DNA from: Deltaproteobacteria bacterium
GTDB lineage: Bacteria > Desulfobacterota > Binatia > UBA1149 > SPBQ01
Direction of reading: 5' to 3'
Assembly (NCBI GenBank): GCA_029262375.1
Contig: JAJCZM010000058.1
Span: 118,797-182,796, forward strand
DNA: 64,000 nt
In this document: positions 9,080 through 17,265 of the stretch, in pieces
Numbering within the stretch: position 1 is the first letter of the stretch
Layout: every line of letters starts with the position of its first letter
Position numbers and translations under genes: made by a program
Notes under the pieces: model-generated
Told to the model about the DNA's origin: nothing
The model's database searches: none
The model's input: only the letters and a program-made list of their open reading frames with translations

Positions 9080-9817
9080 CTACTGACCTCCCATCGACGG
9101 CGGCTCTCGTCTAATCGGCAGTCGTTCGCGAGCATGCACGCCGGCAGTGATGCCGGCGTCTACCGCCGCTTGCGCCGCGCTACTCGTTTCCATGTTCAAC
9201 TGGTGTCGTCCGTTGCCATCGGCCTCGATGGCGTCGAGCGTCGCTTTACGACCGCTGATGCGCACACCGTCGCGGCCGTTGGAGAACGCGCGCACTGCGG
9301 TGACCTCGGTGTTGAGCGAACGCAGCGCGACGCCATCGACCTGATTGCCGCGGAAGTCCACATTAGAGAGCGCGCGCAACGCACGCTGGGTACGAACCCG
9401 CAGACCGCTACCAAATCCTACGACCTGCCCCGGTCGAGCGGGATCCGGCCCTCCCGCGATAACGGCACCGTCTGCTCCACCGTTGGAGACCAGGATTCCG
9501 ATGCCGACGCCCGATCCGGTGATCGACAAACCGCCGAGGTCCAGCGTCAGCGAGCCCGAATCGATCAACTCCGACGACTGAATGATCAAGCCGTCGGAAC
9601 CGCAGCGCGTTGTTACGACCGGGTCGGTCGCGACCAGGGTCGCATCCGATACGACGAAGTCTCCGCAGGCACAGGCGACGCGCACACCGCCGACATCGTC
9701 GCCGCACAGGCCCGCCTGCGCGGGCGAAACGGCGGCCATCAGGGCTATCTGGAGGACCGCTGCGAACAACGGCGTGAATGCCGCGAGAAACACCGACCTC
9801 GGCACGCGCGACCGCAT
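9080..9817 (-). CDS. Secreted right-handed parallel beta-helix protein
   Basis: About 245 residues from a start giving a good signal peptide (MRSRVPRSV, a hydrophobic run, then SPAQA). The mature part begins LCGDDVGG and VACACGDFV. It continues as short hydrophobic/Gly repeats (LTLDLGGLSITGSGVG, VDGVALRSLN, GRDGVRISG) of the pectate-lyase/NosD-like beta-helix type. No catalytic residues are recognised. An in-frame upstream ATG (9871) is possible. A start further upstream would translate an 8-bp tandem repeat and is unlikely. It sits immediately before the 1021-residue secreted protein and probably shares its transcript and surface role. Confidence 0.65.
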   Translation of the reverse strand: MRSRVPRSVFLAAFTPLFAAVLQIALMAAVSPAQAGLCGDDVGGVRVACACGDFVVSDATLVATDPVVTTRCGSDGLIIQSSELIDSGSLTLDLGGLSITGSGVGIGILVSNGGADGAVIAGGPDPARPGQVVGFGSGLRVRTQRALRALSNVDFRGNQVDGVALRSLNTEVTAVRAFSNGRDGVRISGRKATLDAIEADGNGRHQLNMETSSAAQAAVDAGITAGVHARERLPIRREPPSMGGQ

Positions 9818-9886
9818 GCGCCCGGCCTGCGGTCGATCTCCGAGTTCGAACAAGACACTCAATCCATTCATCGGGCTATTCCATTT

Positions 9887-9926
9887 GTCCACTGGTCCAC
9901 TCGTCCACTCGTCCACTCGTCCACTG
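9887..9926. repeat. 8-bp tandem repeat (GTCCACTS), five units
   Basis: Five consecutive 8-bp units, GTCCACTG or GTCCACTC, lie upstream of the beta-helix gene. The repeat is open in several frames, which gives spurious upstream extensions. No function is evident. Confidence 0.85.
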
Positions 9927-10108
9927 GTAGGTCCTTTCCGGCAAGTTCTTCTGAGCTACGGCGCATCTGGGGCTTGGAGAGACGGCTGATCCTAGTCTCA
10001 GCGCGCCCCTCTTGTCCAGAAGTAACCAGCCGTTGTGCGAGATTATGACCCGCAGGACAACCCACGTCGCAGCGCGATCTTCGCAGCGACGCCGGCTCGT
10101 GTAAGACT

Positions 10109-11194
10109 ATGCGCGAGAATGATCCGCGTACCATCCGACCAAGGACCGATGCGCGCGCTGTCGGACCAATGAAAGACGCTACCAAGCCTGAATCGACGTC
10201 GGAGCGCGACCGTTGGAACACGGTGCGCGATAACCCGCAGCGCACGAAGGGCCACTACGAGAGCTACTATGTGCGCGCGAATCATCCGCAGCGGGCTCTC
10301 GCCTTCTGGATTCGCCACACCATCTTCCGCCCGGCCGATACCGGCAAGCCCGCGCAGGGCGAACTGTGGGCCGTGTGGTTCGACGGCGAGACGGAAGAAA
10401 TCGTCGCGGCAATGGAACAGATGCCGCTGTCGCGTTGCGCGTTTTCGTCGCAGCGCTTGGGGGCTCAGATCGGCCATTCCATCCTCAATGACGAGGTGTT
10501 GTACGGAACGGCACGCCAGAGATCGAGCGAGCTGTCGTGGGAACTCTCGCTGCGAGGTGGCGACGCACCGTTGTTGCTCCTACCCAGCCACCTGTACGAA
10601 CGCGCGTTGCCCCGTGCCAAGTCCGTCGTGCCTCGTCCAAACGTCACACTGAGCGGCAACCTTCTCATCAACGGCTCGAGGCGTGTGGACATCGACAACT
10701 GGATCGGCAGCCAGAATCACAACTGGGGCACCCGTCACACGGATCGATACGCGTTCGGTCAAGTATGCGGATTCGACGACGCGCCCGACACCTTCCTCGA
10801 ATGCGCATCGGTCAAGCTCAAGCTCGGACCGTTTTGGACCCCGCCCATGACATCGGCGGTCATACGAGTGGAGGGTCGGGAGTACTCCGCGACAGGGTTA
10901 CGCCGCGCGCTCGATTCCAGATCGTCGTTGTCATACTTCGATTGGAAGTTCGACACACGGGGCAACGGCTTCTCCCTTTCCGTCCATATGACTGCGCCGC
11001 GCTATCGCTTCGCCGGTCTCTCGTACCGCAATCCACCGGGCGGCGAGAAGACCTGCCTGAACTCGAAACTCGCGCGCTGTCACGCAACGCTTCGCCGCAG
11101 CGGCCTGCCCGATCGAGAGCTGCACTGCGAGCAACGCGCCGCGTTCGAGATACTGACCGACGACGATCATCATCGCGTGCCCATCCTTACATAG
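10109..11194 (+). CDS. AttH/CrtC-like (lipocalin-fold) protein of unknown substrate
   Basis: 361 residues with no signal peptide. The central stretch DNWIGSQNHNWGTRHTDRYA is the Trp/His-rich signature seen in AttH/hydroxyneurosporene-synthase (CrtC)-like and tocopherol-cyclase-like double-lipocalin proteins. Such proteins bind or hydrate hydrophobic isoprenoid or lipid substrates. No carotenoid genes are nearby. The second Met (20 codons in) is an alternative start. It is followed in the same direction by a GST-like gene after 62 nt. Family assignment rests on motif recognition only. Confidence 0.6.
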   Translation: MRENDPRTIRPRTDARAVGPMKDATKPESTSERDRWNTVRDNPQRTKGHYESYYVRANHPQRALAFWIRHTIFRPADTGKPAQGELWAVWFDGETEEIVAAMEQMPLSRCAFSSQRLGAQIGHSILNDEVLYGTARQRSSELSWELSLRGGDAPLLLLPSHLYERALPRAKSVVPRPNVTLSGNLLINGSRRVDIDNWIGSQNHNWGTRHTDRYAFGQVCGFDDAPDTFLECASVKLKLGPFWTPPMTSAVIRVEGREYSATGLRRALDSRSSLSYFDWKFDTRGNGFSLSVHMTAPRYRFAGLSYRNPPGGEKTCLNSKLARCHATLRRSGLPDRELHCEQRAAFEILTDDDHHRVPILT

Positions 11195-11256
11195 CGACGT
11201 AGCCACGAGCGCGCAGGTCGCGGGCGTAACCTGCGCCTCTGTGCAAGACTCGTGTC

Positions 11257-12174
11257 ATGAGCAATCGCGAGATCATCTTTCACGAGTACCCCGTTTCCCC
11301 GTTCGCGGAGAAAATCCGCCGAATTTTCGGCTATAAGAAGATAGCCTACCGATCCGTCGAGCAGCCAATGTGGATGCCGAAACCACAGCTAACACCGCTG
11401 ACTGCGGGATATCGTCGTATTCCCGTGCTGCAGATCGGCGCCGACATCTACTGCGACACCACGCGTATCGTACGCAAACTCGAAGAGCTGTACCCGGAGC
11501 CCACTGTGTTCCCCGACGCGAACCCGGCAGCCGCCGAAGCGATCGCAGCGTGGGCCGACCGCGGCCTCTTCCAGGCCTGCGTACCCGTCGTGTTCAACGC
11601 TCTCGCTTCAATGCTACCGCCGGAGCTACTCGCCGATCGCGCCAAGATGCGCCCCGACATGACGCCTGAGAAACTCGCCGCGGTAGCGCCACAAGGCGCG
11701 GCGGTGCTGAGCGCCGCCTGCGATCGATTCAACACGACGCTGACGACGCATGATTTCGTACTCGGGAGCGCGATGAGCGTCGCCGACGCGGCGCTGTATC
11801 ACTGTCTTTGGTTCTCTCGCAATACGCCCGAAGGCGGTGAGACGATCGTCGGCGCACCGGCCGTCGTAAGTTGGATGGCGCGCCTCGAAGCGATGGGCAG
11901 CGGCGATTTGACGCCGATGGATCCGAGCGAAGCGCTCGACATTGCGCGCGACGCCACACCGGAACCCGCGACAACCAGCGATGGCAGTGGCGACGGCGAG
12001 TTCGCGCCGGGCACGTCGGTCGAAATCGCAGCAGACGACCTCCCGAACGACGTCTTCACAGGCGTCGTGATCTCTTCGGGACGACATGAGGTCGTCATTC
12101 GTCACGAGGACTCGCAGCTCGGTGAGTTGGCACTGCACTTCCCGCGCTCGGGGTACCTCGTGCGCGCCGTGTAG
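11257..12174 (+). CDS. Glutathione S-transferase-like protein with C-terminal extension
   Basis: 305 residues. The N-terminal thioredoxin-like GST domain (about 1-80) contains YPVSPFAEKIR and RIPVLQIGADIYCDTTRIVRKL, matching the cis-Pro and the glutathione gamma-glutamyl site (usually ES, here DT). A helical GST C-domain contains FVLGSAMSVADAAL, the N-capping box region. After an Asp/Gly/Ser-rich linker comes an unusual domain of about 60 residues (from FAPGTSVEIAADD) with beta-strand character. The substrate is unknown. Probably cytosolic. Confidence 0.75.
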   Translation: MSNREIIFHEYPVSPFAEKIRRIFGYKKIAYRSVEQPMWMPKPQLTPLTAGYRRIPVLQIGADIYCDTTRIVRKLEELYPEPTVFPDANPAAAEAIAAWADRGLFQACVPVVFNALASMLPPELLADRAKMRPDMTPEKLAAVAPQGAAVLSAACDRFNTTLTTHDFVLGSAMSVADAALYHCLWFSRNTPEGGETIVGAPAVVSWMARLEAMGSGDLTPMDPSEALDIARDATPEPATTSDGSGDGEFAPGTSVEIAADDLPNDVFTGVVISSGRHEVVIRHEDSQLGELALHFPRSGYLVRAV

Positions 12175-12188
12175 CGTTTCGCGCGGCT

Positions 12189-13361
12189 CTACTCGGCACA
12201 TCCGAGAATCATTGCCCCGGTCGGAACACCGACGCCGCTCGATACGAGCACATGGTCGGCTCGCTCGGGCTGATTGCACGATGTTCCGCGCACCAAGCGC
12301 ACGCCTTCCGCAATGTTGTTGAGGCCGTGGATGTAGCCCTCGGACAGCAGTCCCCCGTGCGTGTTGTTCGGTAGACGGCCGCCAAGCGTGAGCGCTCCGT
12401 CGACGATGAAGTCCTTGGCCTCGCCGACCCCGCAGAATCCGAAGGACTCGAGCTGCATCAACACTTCGATCGTAAAGGCGTCGTACAGACAAGCAGCGTC
12501 GATGTCCTCCGGCCCCAGGCCGGCCTGCGTGTAGACGGCGCGAGCGGCCATCTCCATCTCCGGCAGGCGTGCAATGTCGGGCCGATAGAAGCTGGTCATC
12601 TGTTCCTGGCCTTCAAACGATGCTTGCGAGACCGCTCGTATCTGTGCGGGTTTGCTAGCTAAATCACGAGCACGCTCGGGCGATGTGATGACCAGGGCGC
12701 AGCCGCCATCCGTCTCTTGGCAGCAGTCGTAGAGACCGAGCGGCCGGCTGACCATTCGCGCCGAGAAGTACTCCTCCCGCGACAATGTCCGCCCGCGAGT
12801 GGTCGCATTCGGATTCGCCTGCGCATGATCACGCTGTGTCAGGGCAACGGTGGCCAGATGGTCTCGCGTCGCACCGTACTCGTGCATGTAGCGCTGCGCC
12901 GACATCGCAATCCACGACGCGGGCGTGAGCAATCCGAACGGCGTGTACCACGACCAATGAATGAGATCGCTGGTGACGACCTGACCTGAGACGCCCTGCC
13001 CCATACGATGTCCGGAGCGACCGTTCATCGCGCGATACACAACCACGTACTTTGCCGAGCCCGTCGCAATCGCCATCGCCGCTTGGTGGATGAGACCGAC
13101 GGCTGCACCGCCGCCATAGTTAACCTGACTGAAGAACGTCAGATCACCGATACCGGTCGAGCGCGCGACTTCGATCTCGTCGCTCGAGTCGAGCAGAAAC
13201 GTGACCAATCCATCTACGTCGGATGGCTTCAGCCCCGCTTCGTCGATGGCGGCCCGAACAGCCTGGCACGCGAGCGAGAGTTCCGAGACACCCGAATTTT
13301 TCGTGAACGGCGTCGTGCCGATCCCCACAATCGAGGCCTTGTTCTTCAACGAATCCGCCAT
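12189..13361 (-). CDS. ltp2: Ltp2-like thiolase-fold steroid side-chain aldolase
   Basis: About 390 residues of the SCP-x-type thiolase family, starting MADSLKNKASIVGIG. The conserved thiolase nucleophile Cys context (CGSG) is replaced by NYGGGAAVG, as in non-canonical lipid-transfer thiolases. Tyr-containing motifs LYDAFTIEVL and LLSEGYIHGLNN correspond to regions holding the catalytic tyrosines of Ltp2. In actinobacterial cholesterol catabolism Ltp2, with the DUF35 domain of ChsH2, cleaves the C17 side chain (17-hydroxy-pregnene-carboxyl-CoA) into a 17-ketosteroid and propionyl-CoA. The order chsH2-chsH1-ltp2 upstream is the same as in Mycobacterium Rv3542c-Rv3540c. The start follows the chsH1 stop by 7 nt; a start upstream of it would overlap chsH1. 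Confidence 0.75.
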   Translation of the reverse strand: MADSLKNKASIVGIGTTPFTKNSGVSELSLACQAVRAAIDEAGLKPSDVDGLVTFLLDSSDEIEVARSTGIGDLTFFSQVNYGGGAAVGLIHQAAMAIATGSAKYVVVYRAMNGRSGHRMGQGVSGQVVTSDLIHWSWYTPFGLLTPASWIAMSAQRYMHEYGATRDHLATVALTQRDHAQANPNATTRGRTLSREEYFSARMVSRPLGLYDCCQETDGGCALVITSPERARDLASKPAQIRAVSQASFEGQEQMTSFYRPDIARLPEMEMAARAVYTQAGLGPEDIDAACLYDAFTIEVLMQLESFGFCGVGEAKDFIVDGALTLGGRLPNNTHGGLLSEGYIHGLNNIAEGVRLVRGTSCNQPERADHVLVSSGVGVPTGAMILGCAE

Positions 13362-13368
13362 GCGCGTT

Positions 13369-13776
13369 CTACACCCGCCCCGCGCCGAGCACGACGGTAA
13401 CAACCGAGGTGACGTGCTTGCCTCGCGCGGTCGATCCGATCACCTCGAGCTCGGCGGTTTGCGCATCAACCGACACAACGGAGCCACACAACGTGAGCGT
13501 GTCGCCGGGGAAGCACGGCCCTCCGAGTTGATTGCGCACGTTGGTAATCCCGGCATCGGCACCTGTCCATTCGGTGACATAACGGCAAACGAGACCGTTC
13601 GTCGTCAGAATATTGAGACAAACATCGGGCAATCCCAACTTCTCGGCAGCAGCCTTGTCGTGATGAAACGGCGTGTAGTCGCGAGAAGCGATCGCGCCGC
13701 CCACGACCGTAGTCGTCGTAATCTCGACATCGAGTTGCGGCAGGACCGTGCCGACCTCGAGTTCGTGCGCGTTCAC
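13369..13776 (-). CDS. chsH1: ChsH1-like MaoC-fold enoyl-CoA hydratase subunit
   Basis: About 135 residues, a single hotdog (MaoC) domain. The hydratase dyad is visible in RDYTPFHHD as Asp-x4-His, and NVRNQLGGPCFPGDTL follows the family pattern. ChsH1 is the catalytic partner that hydrates the C17-side-chain enoyl-CoA in a heterotetramer with ChsH2. The GTG start overlaps the TGA of the ChsH2-like gene (GTGA), so translation is coupled. This start removes an Arg-rich extension that would lie inside the upstream gene. Steroid specificity is inferred from gene order. Confidence 0.75.
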   Translation of the reverse strand: MNAHELEVGTVLPQLDVEITTTTVVGGAIASRDYTPFHHDKAAAEKLGLPDVCLNILTTNGLVCRYVTEWTGADAGITNVRNQLGGPCFPGDTLTLCGSVVSVDAQTAELEVIGSTARGKHVTSVVTVVLGAGRV

Positions 13777-14750
13777 GACGATGCCTCGGCCGGCCGAAAT
13801 AGCGGCAGAACCATCCCGTCTTCGCCGGTCTCGAAGACGACCTCGACGGGCATGCCGATCCGACAATCGTCGGGTGCGCAGTCGATGAGGTTCGAAACGA
13901 TGCGCTCCCCTTCGGCCAGATCGATGAGCACGACGATAATCGGGTATTCGTAACCCGGAAACTGCGGGTGTTCGACGACCGTGAACGAATGCACGCTGCC
14001 GCGGCCGCAGGCATCGATGCTATCGAACTCGACGGAGCCGCATGCATCGCACATCGGGCGTGGAGGATGGCGCAATTGTCCGCACTGGGCGCAGCGCTGA
14101 ATGGGAAGTCTCCCCTTCTCTACGGCCTGCCACCACCAAGCATTGTCACGCGCCATCGGAGGCTTGATCCGTGAGGGTCTCTCGGGATCTCTCGTGGCAG
14201 GCTGCTCGGACTCGCGCGCAACCGACTGCTTCGGAGCAAACTTCAAGACGCGAAACTCAATCCAGCCGACCACCGCGTCGGCGTTGTCGCGGAAGGTAGT
14301 GCGCGTTGTGATGAACCAGCCCTCACCGAGCCCTGTCTTCTTCGGGCCGGTGACGGACTCGATCACTGTCTCGGCGGAGACCTTATCGCCCGGGCGCAGA
14401 TAGCGCTCGTAGTGCTCCTCGCTGCTGGTGCCGAGAGCGCTCGTGTATCCATACTCCGACAACAAGTCGTAGAGCCGGTCCTGTTCGGTGCGCGCTTTCT
14501 CGATGCCTTCGCGCGGGGGCCCATCGAGCACCCACGATTGCATCATTGCAGGCGGCGCGACGACGCCTGCGTGACGGGTTTCCACGGCCGATTCGGCGTC
14601 GCGATACGCCGGATTGCGGTCGCCAATCACATCACAAAACTGACGTATGGCTGCCTCGGTCACGCAATCGCGTGCCACGACGGGAGGGCCAATCGTTCGG
14701 CCGATGAACTGCTGCAGCCGACCTTCTAGTTCGGTGAGATCTGGATCCAT
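13773..14750 (-). CDS. chsH2: ChsH2-like protein: MaoC-like domain fused to DUF35 OB-fold with zinc finger
   Basis: 325 residues. The N-terminal hotdog domain (1-165) carries DVIGDRNPAYRD, where the hydratase His is replaced by Tyr. This matches the non-catalytic MaoC half of ChsH2. A linker follows, then a DUF35 domain (about 195-320) with a rubredoxin-like zinc motif CAQCGQLRHPPRPMCDACG and an OB-fold (GSVHSFTVVEHPQ). In known systems the MaoC half dimerises with ChsH1 and the DUF35 half docks Ltp2, so hydration and retro-aldol cleavage are joined. It is the first gene of the three-gene unit and is divergent from the membrane-protein gene at 14879. Confidence 0.8.
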   Translation of the reverse strand: MDPDLTELEGRLQQFIGRTIGPPVVARDCVTEAAIRQFCDVIGDRNPAYRDAESAVETRHAGVVAPPAMMQSWVLDGPPREGIEKARTEQDRLYDLLSEYGYTSALGTSSEEHYERYLRPGDKVSAETVIESVTGPKKTGLGEGWFITTRTTFRDNADAVVGWIEFRVLKFAPKQSVARESEQPATRDPERPSRIKPPMARDNAWWWQAVEKGRLPIQRCAQCGQLRHPPRPMCDACGSVEFDSIDACGRGSVHSFTVVEHPQFPGYEYPIIVVLIDLAEGERIVSNLIDCAPDDCRIGMPVEVVFETGEDGMVLPLFRPAEASS

Positions 14751-14812
14751 TGCGACGCTCAGCCCGCGGTTCTTAACCGAACCGAGAGTTCATGTACACA
14801 TGCGGCTCGTAC

Positions 14813-14840
14813 TTGGTCACCCGTGCGCAGCCGCTATAAC
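14813..14840 (+). promoter_or_regulatory. Candidate promoter upstream of the small membrane protein
   Basis: TTGGTC, a 16-nt spacer and TATAAC (5 of 6 matches at -10) lie about 38 nt before the start codon of the plus-strand gene. Sequence match only. Confidence 0.35.
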
Positions 14841-14878
14841 GGATCCGGCAGGCTCGCACGCAGCTGCGCGAGGTCTGC

Positions 14879-15283
14879 ATGCCGAACGTATCCGATATGT
14901 CGCAATCGACAGCAAAGTGGCTCCTGTGGTTCGCGGGAGTGCTCGTAGCACCGCTCCCGTACCTGTTCATGTACGACGGAGCGGTGCCGGTCGTACGCTA
15001 TGCATTTCTCACAATTGTAACAGGGAGCTACGCGCTACTGATCGATGGGTCGGCAGTCGCATGGCCGATGGTAGCGATTCTTGCCACCCACGCTCTGCTC
15101 TACGCCGTTTTGCTGATTGCACCGGCCGCGCTCGTTGCGCGCATCGTTGCCCCTCATTGGCGCACGCGCATCGTCGCGGCCGTTTTCATCGTGGGTTTCA
15201 CCATCGCCGTTGGGCTGCCCATCTACGAAACACCGGCCGACGATGTGTCGGCCCGCGCCAACTGGATCGGTCTGTTCCAGTGA
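14879..15283 (+). CDS. Small four-span membrane protein
   Basis: 134 residues with about four hydrophobic segments (WLLWFAGVLVAPLPYLF; YAFLTIVTGSYALL; MVAILATHALLYAVLL; IVAAVFIVGFTIAVGLP). No family is recognised. Its stop overlaps the GTG start of the DUF3604 gene (GTGA), indicating a coupled pair, so it may assist the exported DUF3604 protein. That role is inference. Confidence 0.65.
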   Translation: MPNVSDMSQSTAKWLLWFAGVLVAPLPYLFMYDGAVPVVRYAFLTIVTGSYALLIDGSAVAWPMVAILATHALLYAVLLIAPAALVARIVAPHWRTRIVAAVFIVGFTIAVGLPIYETPADDVSARANWIGLFQ

Positions 15284-17232
15284 GATGTAAGCCCGGCCTT
15301 CGTTGCGCAATTCCGATCGTGCAAATAGCGGCGGTCGTCACGTTAGCCGCTGTGCCGAGCGCACCGGTGTCGGCATTCGAGCGCACCGAAACGCGCGCAC
15401 CCTGCAACGACTACCGCGAGCTGCGTCGGCCCTTGTTCGGCGACCTGCACGTGCACACGACGCTATCGTTCGATGCCTGGGGCCAAGGTACGCGCAACAC
15501 ACCGCGCGATGCCTACCGATTCGCGCGCGGCGAAACGCTTGGCGTTCAGCCCTACCGCGCCGACGGGAGCCCGCTGAGAACGCTCACGCTCAAGCAGCCA
15601 CTCGATTTCGCGATGGTAAGCGACCACTCGGAAATGACCGGTGAAACGCAGCTCTGCCGTACGCCCGGCAGCGCGTCGTACGCTTCCCTTTCTTGTGCGC
15701 TGGTGCGGCGCTGGCCGGCGCTCGGCTATGCCGTACTCAATAGCCAATGGACCAAGCGCGTCGGGCACGCCCCCGACATCTGCGGCGACGACGGCCGCCT
15801 GTGCCATGACCGGGCACTGGGCGCCTGGAAGGTGACGCAGGAAGCCGCTGAGGAATTCTACGACCGCACGCCCGAGTGCCGCTTCACCACCTTCGTCGGC
15901 TACGAGTGGAGCAGCATCCGATTGGGCATGAACCACCGTAACGTCGTGTTTCGTAACGCCGAGGTCACGGCGTCGCCCAACAACGCAATCGACGACCAAC
16001 ACAATGAGGTGCGACTGTGGACCGCGCTACGCGACGATTGTCTCAACGCAGACAGCAACTGCGACGTGCTAACGATCCCGCACAACTCGAATCTCAGCCG
16101 TGGCGATATGTTCTGGGTCGAGCATCCTGACGCGGGGACGATCGACCGAGAACTGGCCGAACTACGCGCAACGATGGAACCATTGATCGAGATCACCCAG
16201 CACAAAGGCGACTCCGAATGTAGGCTGGGCGGCCGCGATGAGCTCTGCAACTTCGAGACGGTTTCGTTCGGAGATGTAGCGGGTCACGCGAGCCCGATGC
16301 ACCGCATGCCGCCCGCCCCCGGTGTCTTCGTTCGCGAGGCGCTGACCGAGGGCTTGGCGCTTCGCTCGCGCCTCGGCGTGAATCCTTACAAGTTAGGAAT
16401 CATCGGTTCGACCGATACGCATCTCGGCACTCCCGGCTACGTCGCCGAGAAGGGCTTCGTCGGACACGCCGCGGGCAGCGTCACCGCGCGCCTGAAAGTC
16501 TCCGCCATGCCCGACCACCCGGTCTGGAATCCTGGCGGTCTGGCCGGTGTCTGGGCCGAAGAGAATTCGCGTGATTCCATTTTCGAAGCGATGCGGCGTC
16601 GCGAGACGTTCGGCACCAGCGGCCCGCGTATCGTCGTGCGCCTGTTCGGCGGCTGGGCGTATGACAAGTCCATGTGCCAATCGAGCGACTTCGCAACCAT
16701 CGGTTACGATCGTGGCGTTGCCATGGGCGGCGATCTGCCTGACCAGCCCGAACTGGCCAAACTGGCCAAGCTGCCCGCGCCCGCCGACGCCGCACCTTCG
16801 TTCGCGGTGTTCGCGTCGCGAGACCCCATCGACGGTCACGTCCTCGAACGCGTACAGATTATCAAGGGTTGGATCGATGCGAACGGCGCACCGCGCGAGC
16901 GCGTCTTCGACGTAGCGGGCGAGGTCAACCCGGATGCGAGCGTCGATATGGCGACGTGCACTCCTCGCGGTGAGGGGCATGATCAGCTCTGCAGCGTTTG
17001 GTCCGACCCCGAATTCGACCCCGGCCTCGCGTCCTTTTACTACGCGCGCGTTCTCGAGAACCCGACCTGCCGATGGACCTGGCACGCCTGCCTGGCGGCC
17101 GGCGTAGACTGCGACGGCACCTTCGGTCCACGCGGGCATTTGGCCGCTTGCTGCGACGAGCAGGTGCCCAAGACCATTCGCGAGCGCGCCTGGACCTCCC
17201 CCATCTGGTACACACCCGCCGACGACCATTAG
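15280..17232 (+). CDS. DUF3604 protein (exported, PHP-like metallo-phosphoesterase fold)
   Basis: About 650 residues. The GTG start overlapping the upstream stop gives a signal sequence (hydrophobic IVQIAAVVTLAAVP, cut near VSA). Metal-site-like motifs of the family are FGDLHVHTTLSFDAW, VSDHSEM, IPHNSN and GSTDTH. Several Cys pairs suggest an oxidising compartment. DUF3604 proteins resemble PHP-domain phosphoesterases, but no reaction is established. A longer in-frame reading begins upstream, but it would cross the membrane-protein gene in another frame and is not credible. Confidence 0.8.
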   Translation: MRCKPGLRCAIPIVQIAAVVTLAAVPSAPVSAFERTETRAPCNDYRELRRPLFGDLHVHTTLSFDAWGQGTRNTPRDAYRFARGETLGVQPYRADGSPLRTLTLKQPLDFAMVSDHSEMTGETQLCRTPGSASYASLSCALVRRWPALGYAVLNSQWTKRVGHAPDICGDDGRLCHDRALGAWKVTQEAAEEFYDRTPECRFTTFVGYEWSSIRLGMNHRNVVFRNAEVTASPNNAIDDQHNEVRLWTALRDDCLNADSNCDVLTIPHNSNLSRGDMFWVEHPDAGTIDRELAELRATMEPLIEITQHKGDSECRLGGRDELCNFETVSFGDVAGHASPMHRMPPAPGVFVREALTEGLALRSRLGVNPYKLGIIGSTDTHLGTPGYVAEKGFVGHAAGSVTARLKVSAMPDHPVWNPGGLAGVWAEENSRDSIFEAMRRRETFGTSGPRIVVRLFGGWAYDKSMCQSSDFATIGYDRGVAMGGDLPDQPELAKLAKLPAPADAAPSFAVFASRDPIDGHVLERVQIIKGWIDANGAPRERVFDVAGEVNPDASVDMATCTPRGEGHDQLCSVWSDPEFDPGLASFYYARVLENPTCRWTWHACLAAGVDCDGTFGPRGHLAACCDEQVPKTIRERAWTSPIWYTPADDH

Positions 17233-17265
17233 TCCCCCACCGTCGCTTGGGATACCTACCAATGC

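Noticed and set aside
9134..10048. Plus-strand open frame of 304 codons
   Set aside because: Antisense to the beta-helix gene and crosses the 8-bp tandem repeat; no recognisable domain.
14647..15279. Upstream extension of the DUF3604 frame
   Set aside because: It crosses the chsH2 start region and the small membrane protein gene in other frames. The GTGA overlap and the signal peptide support the start at 15280.
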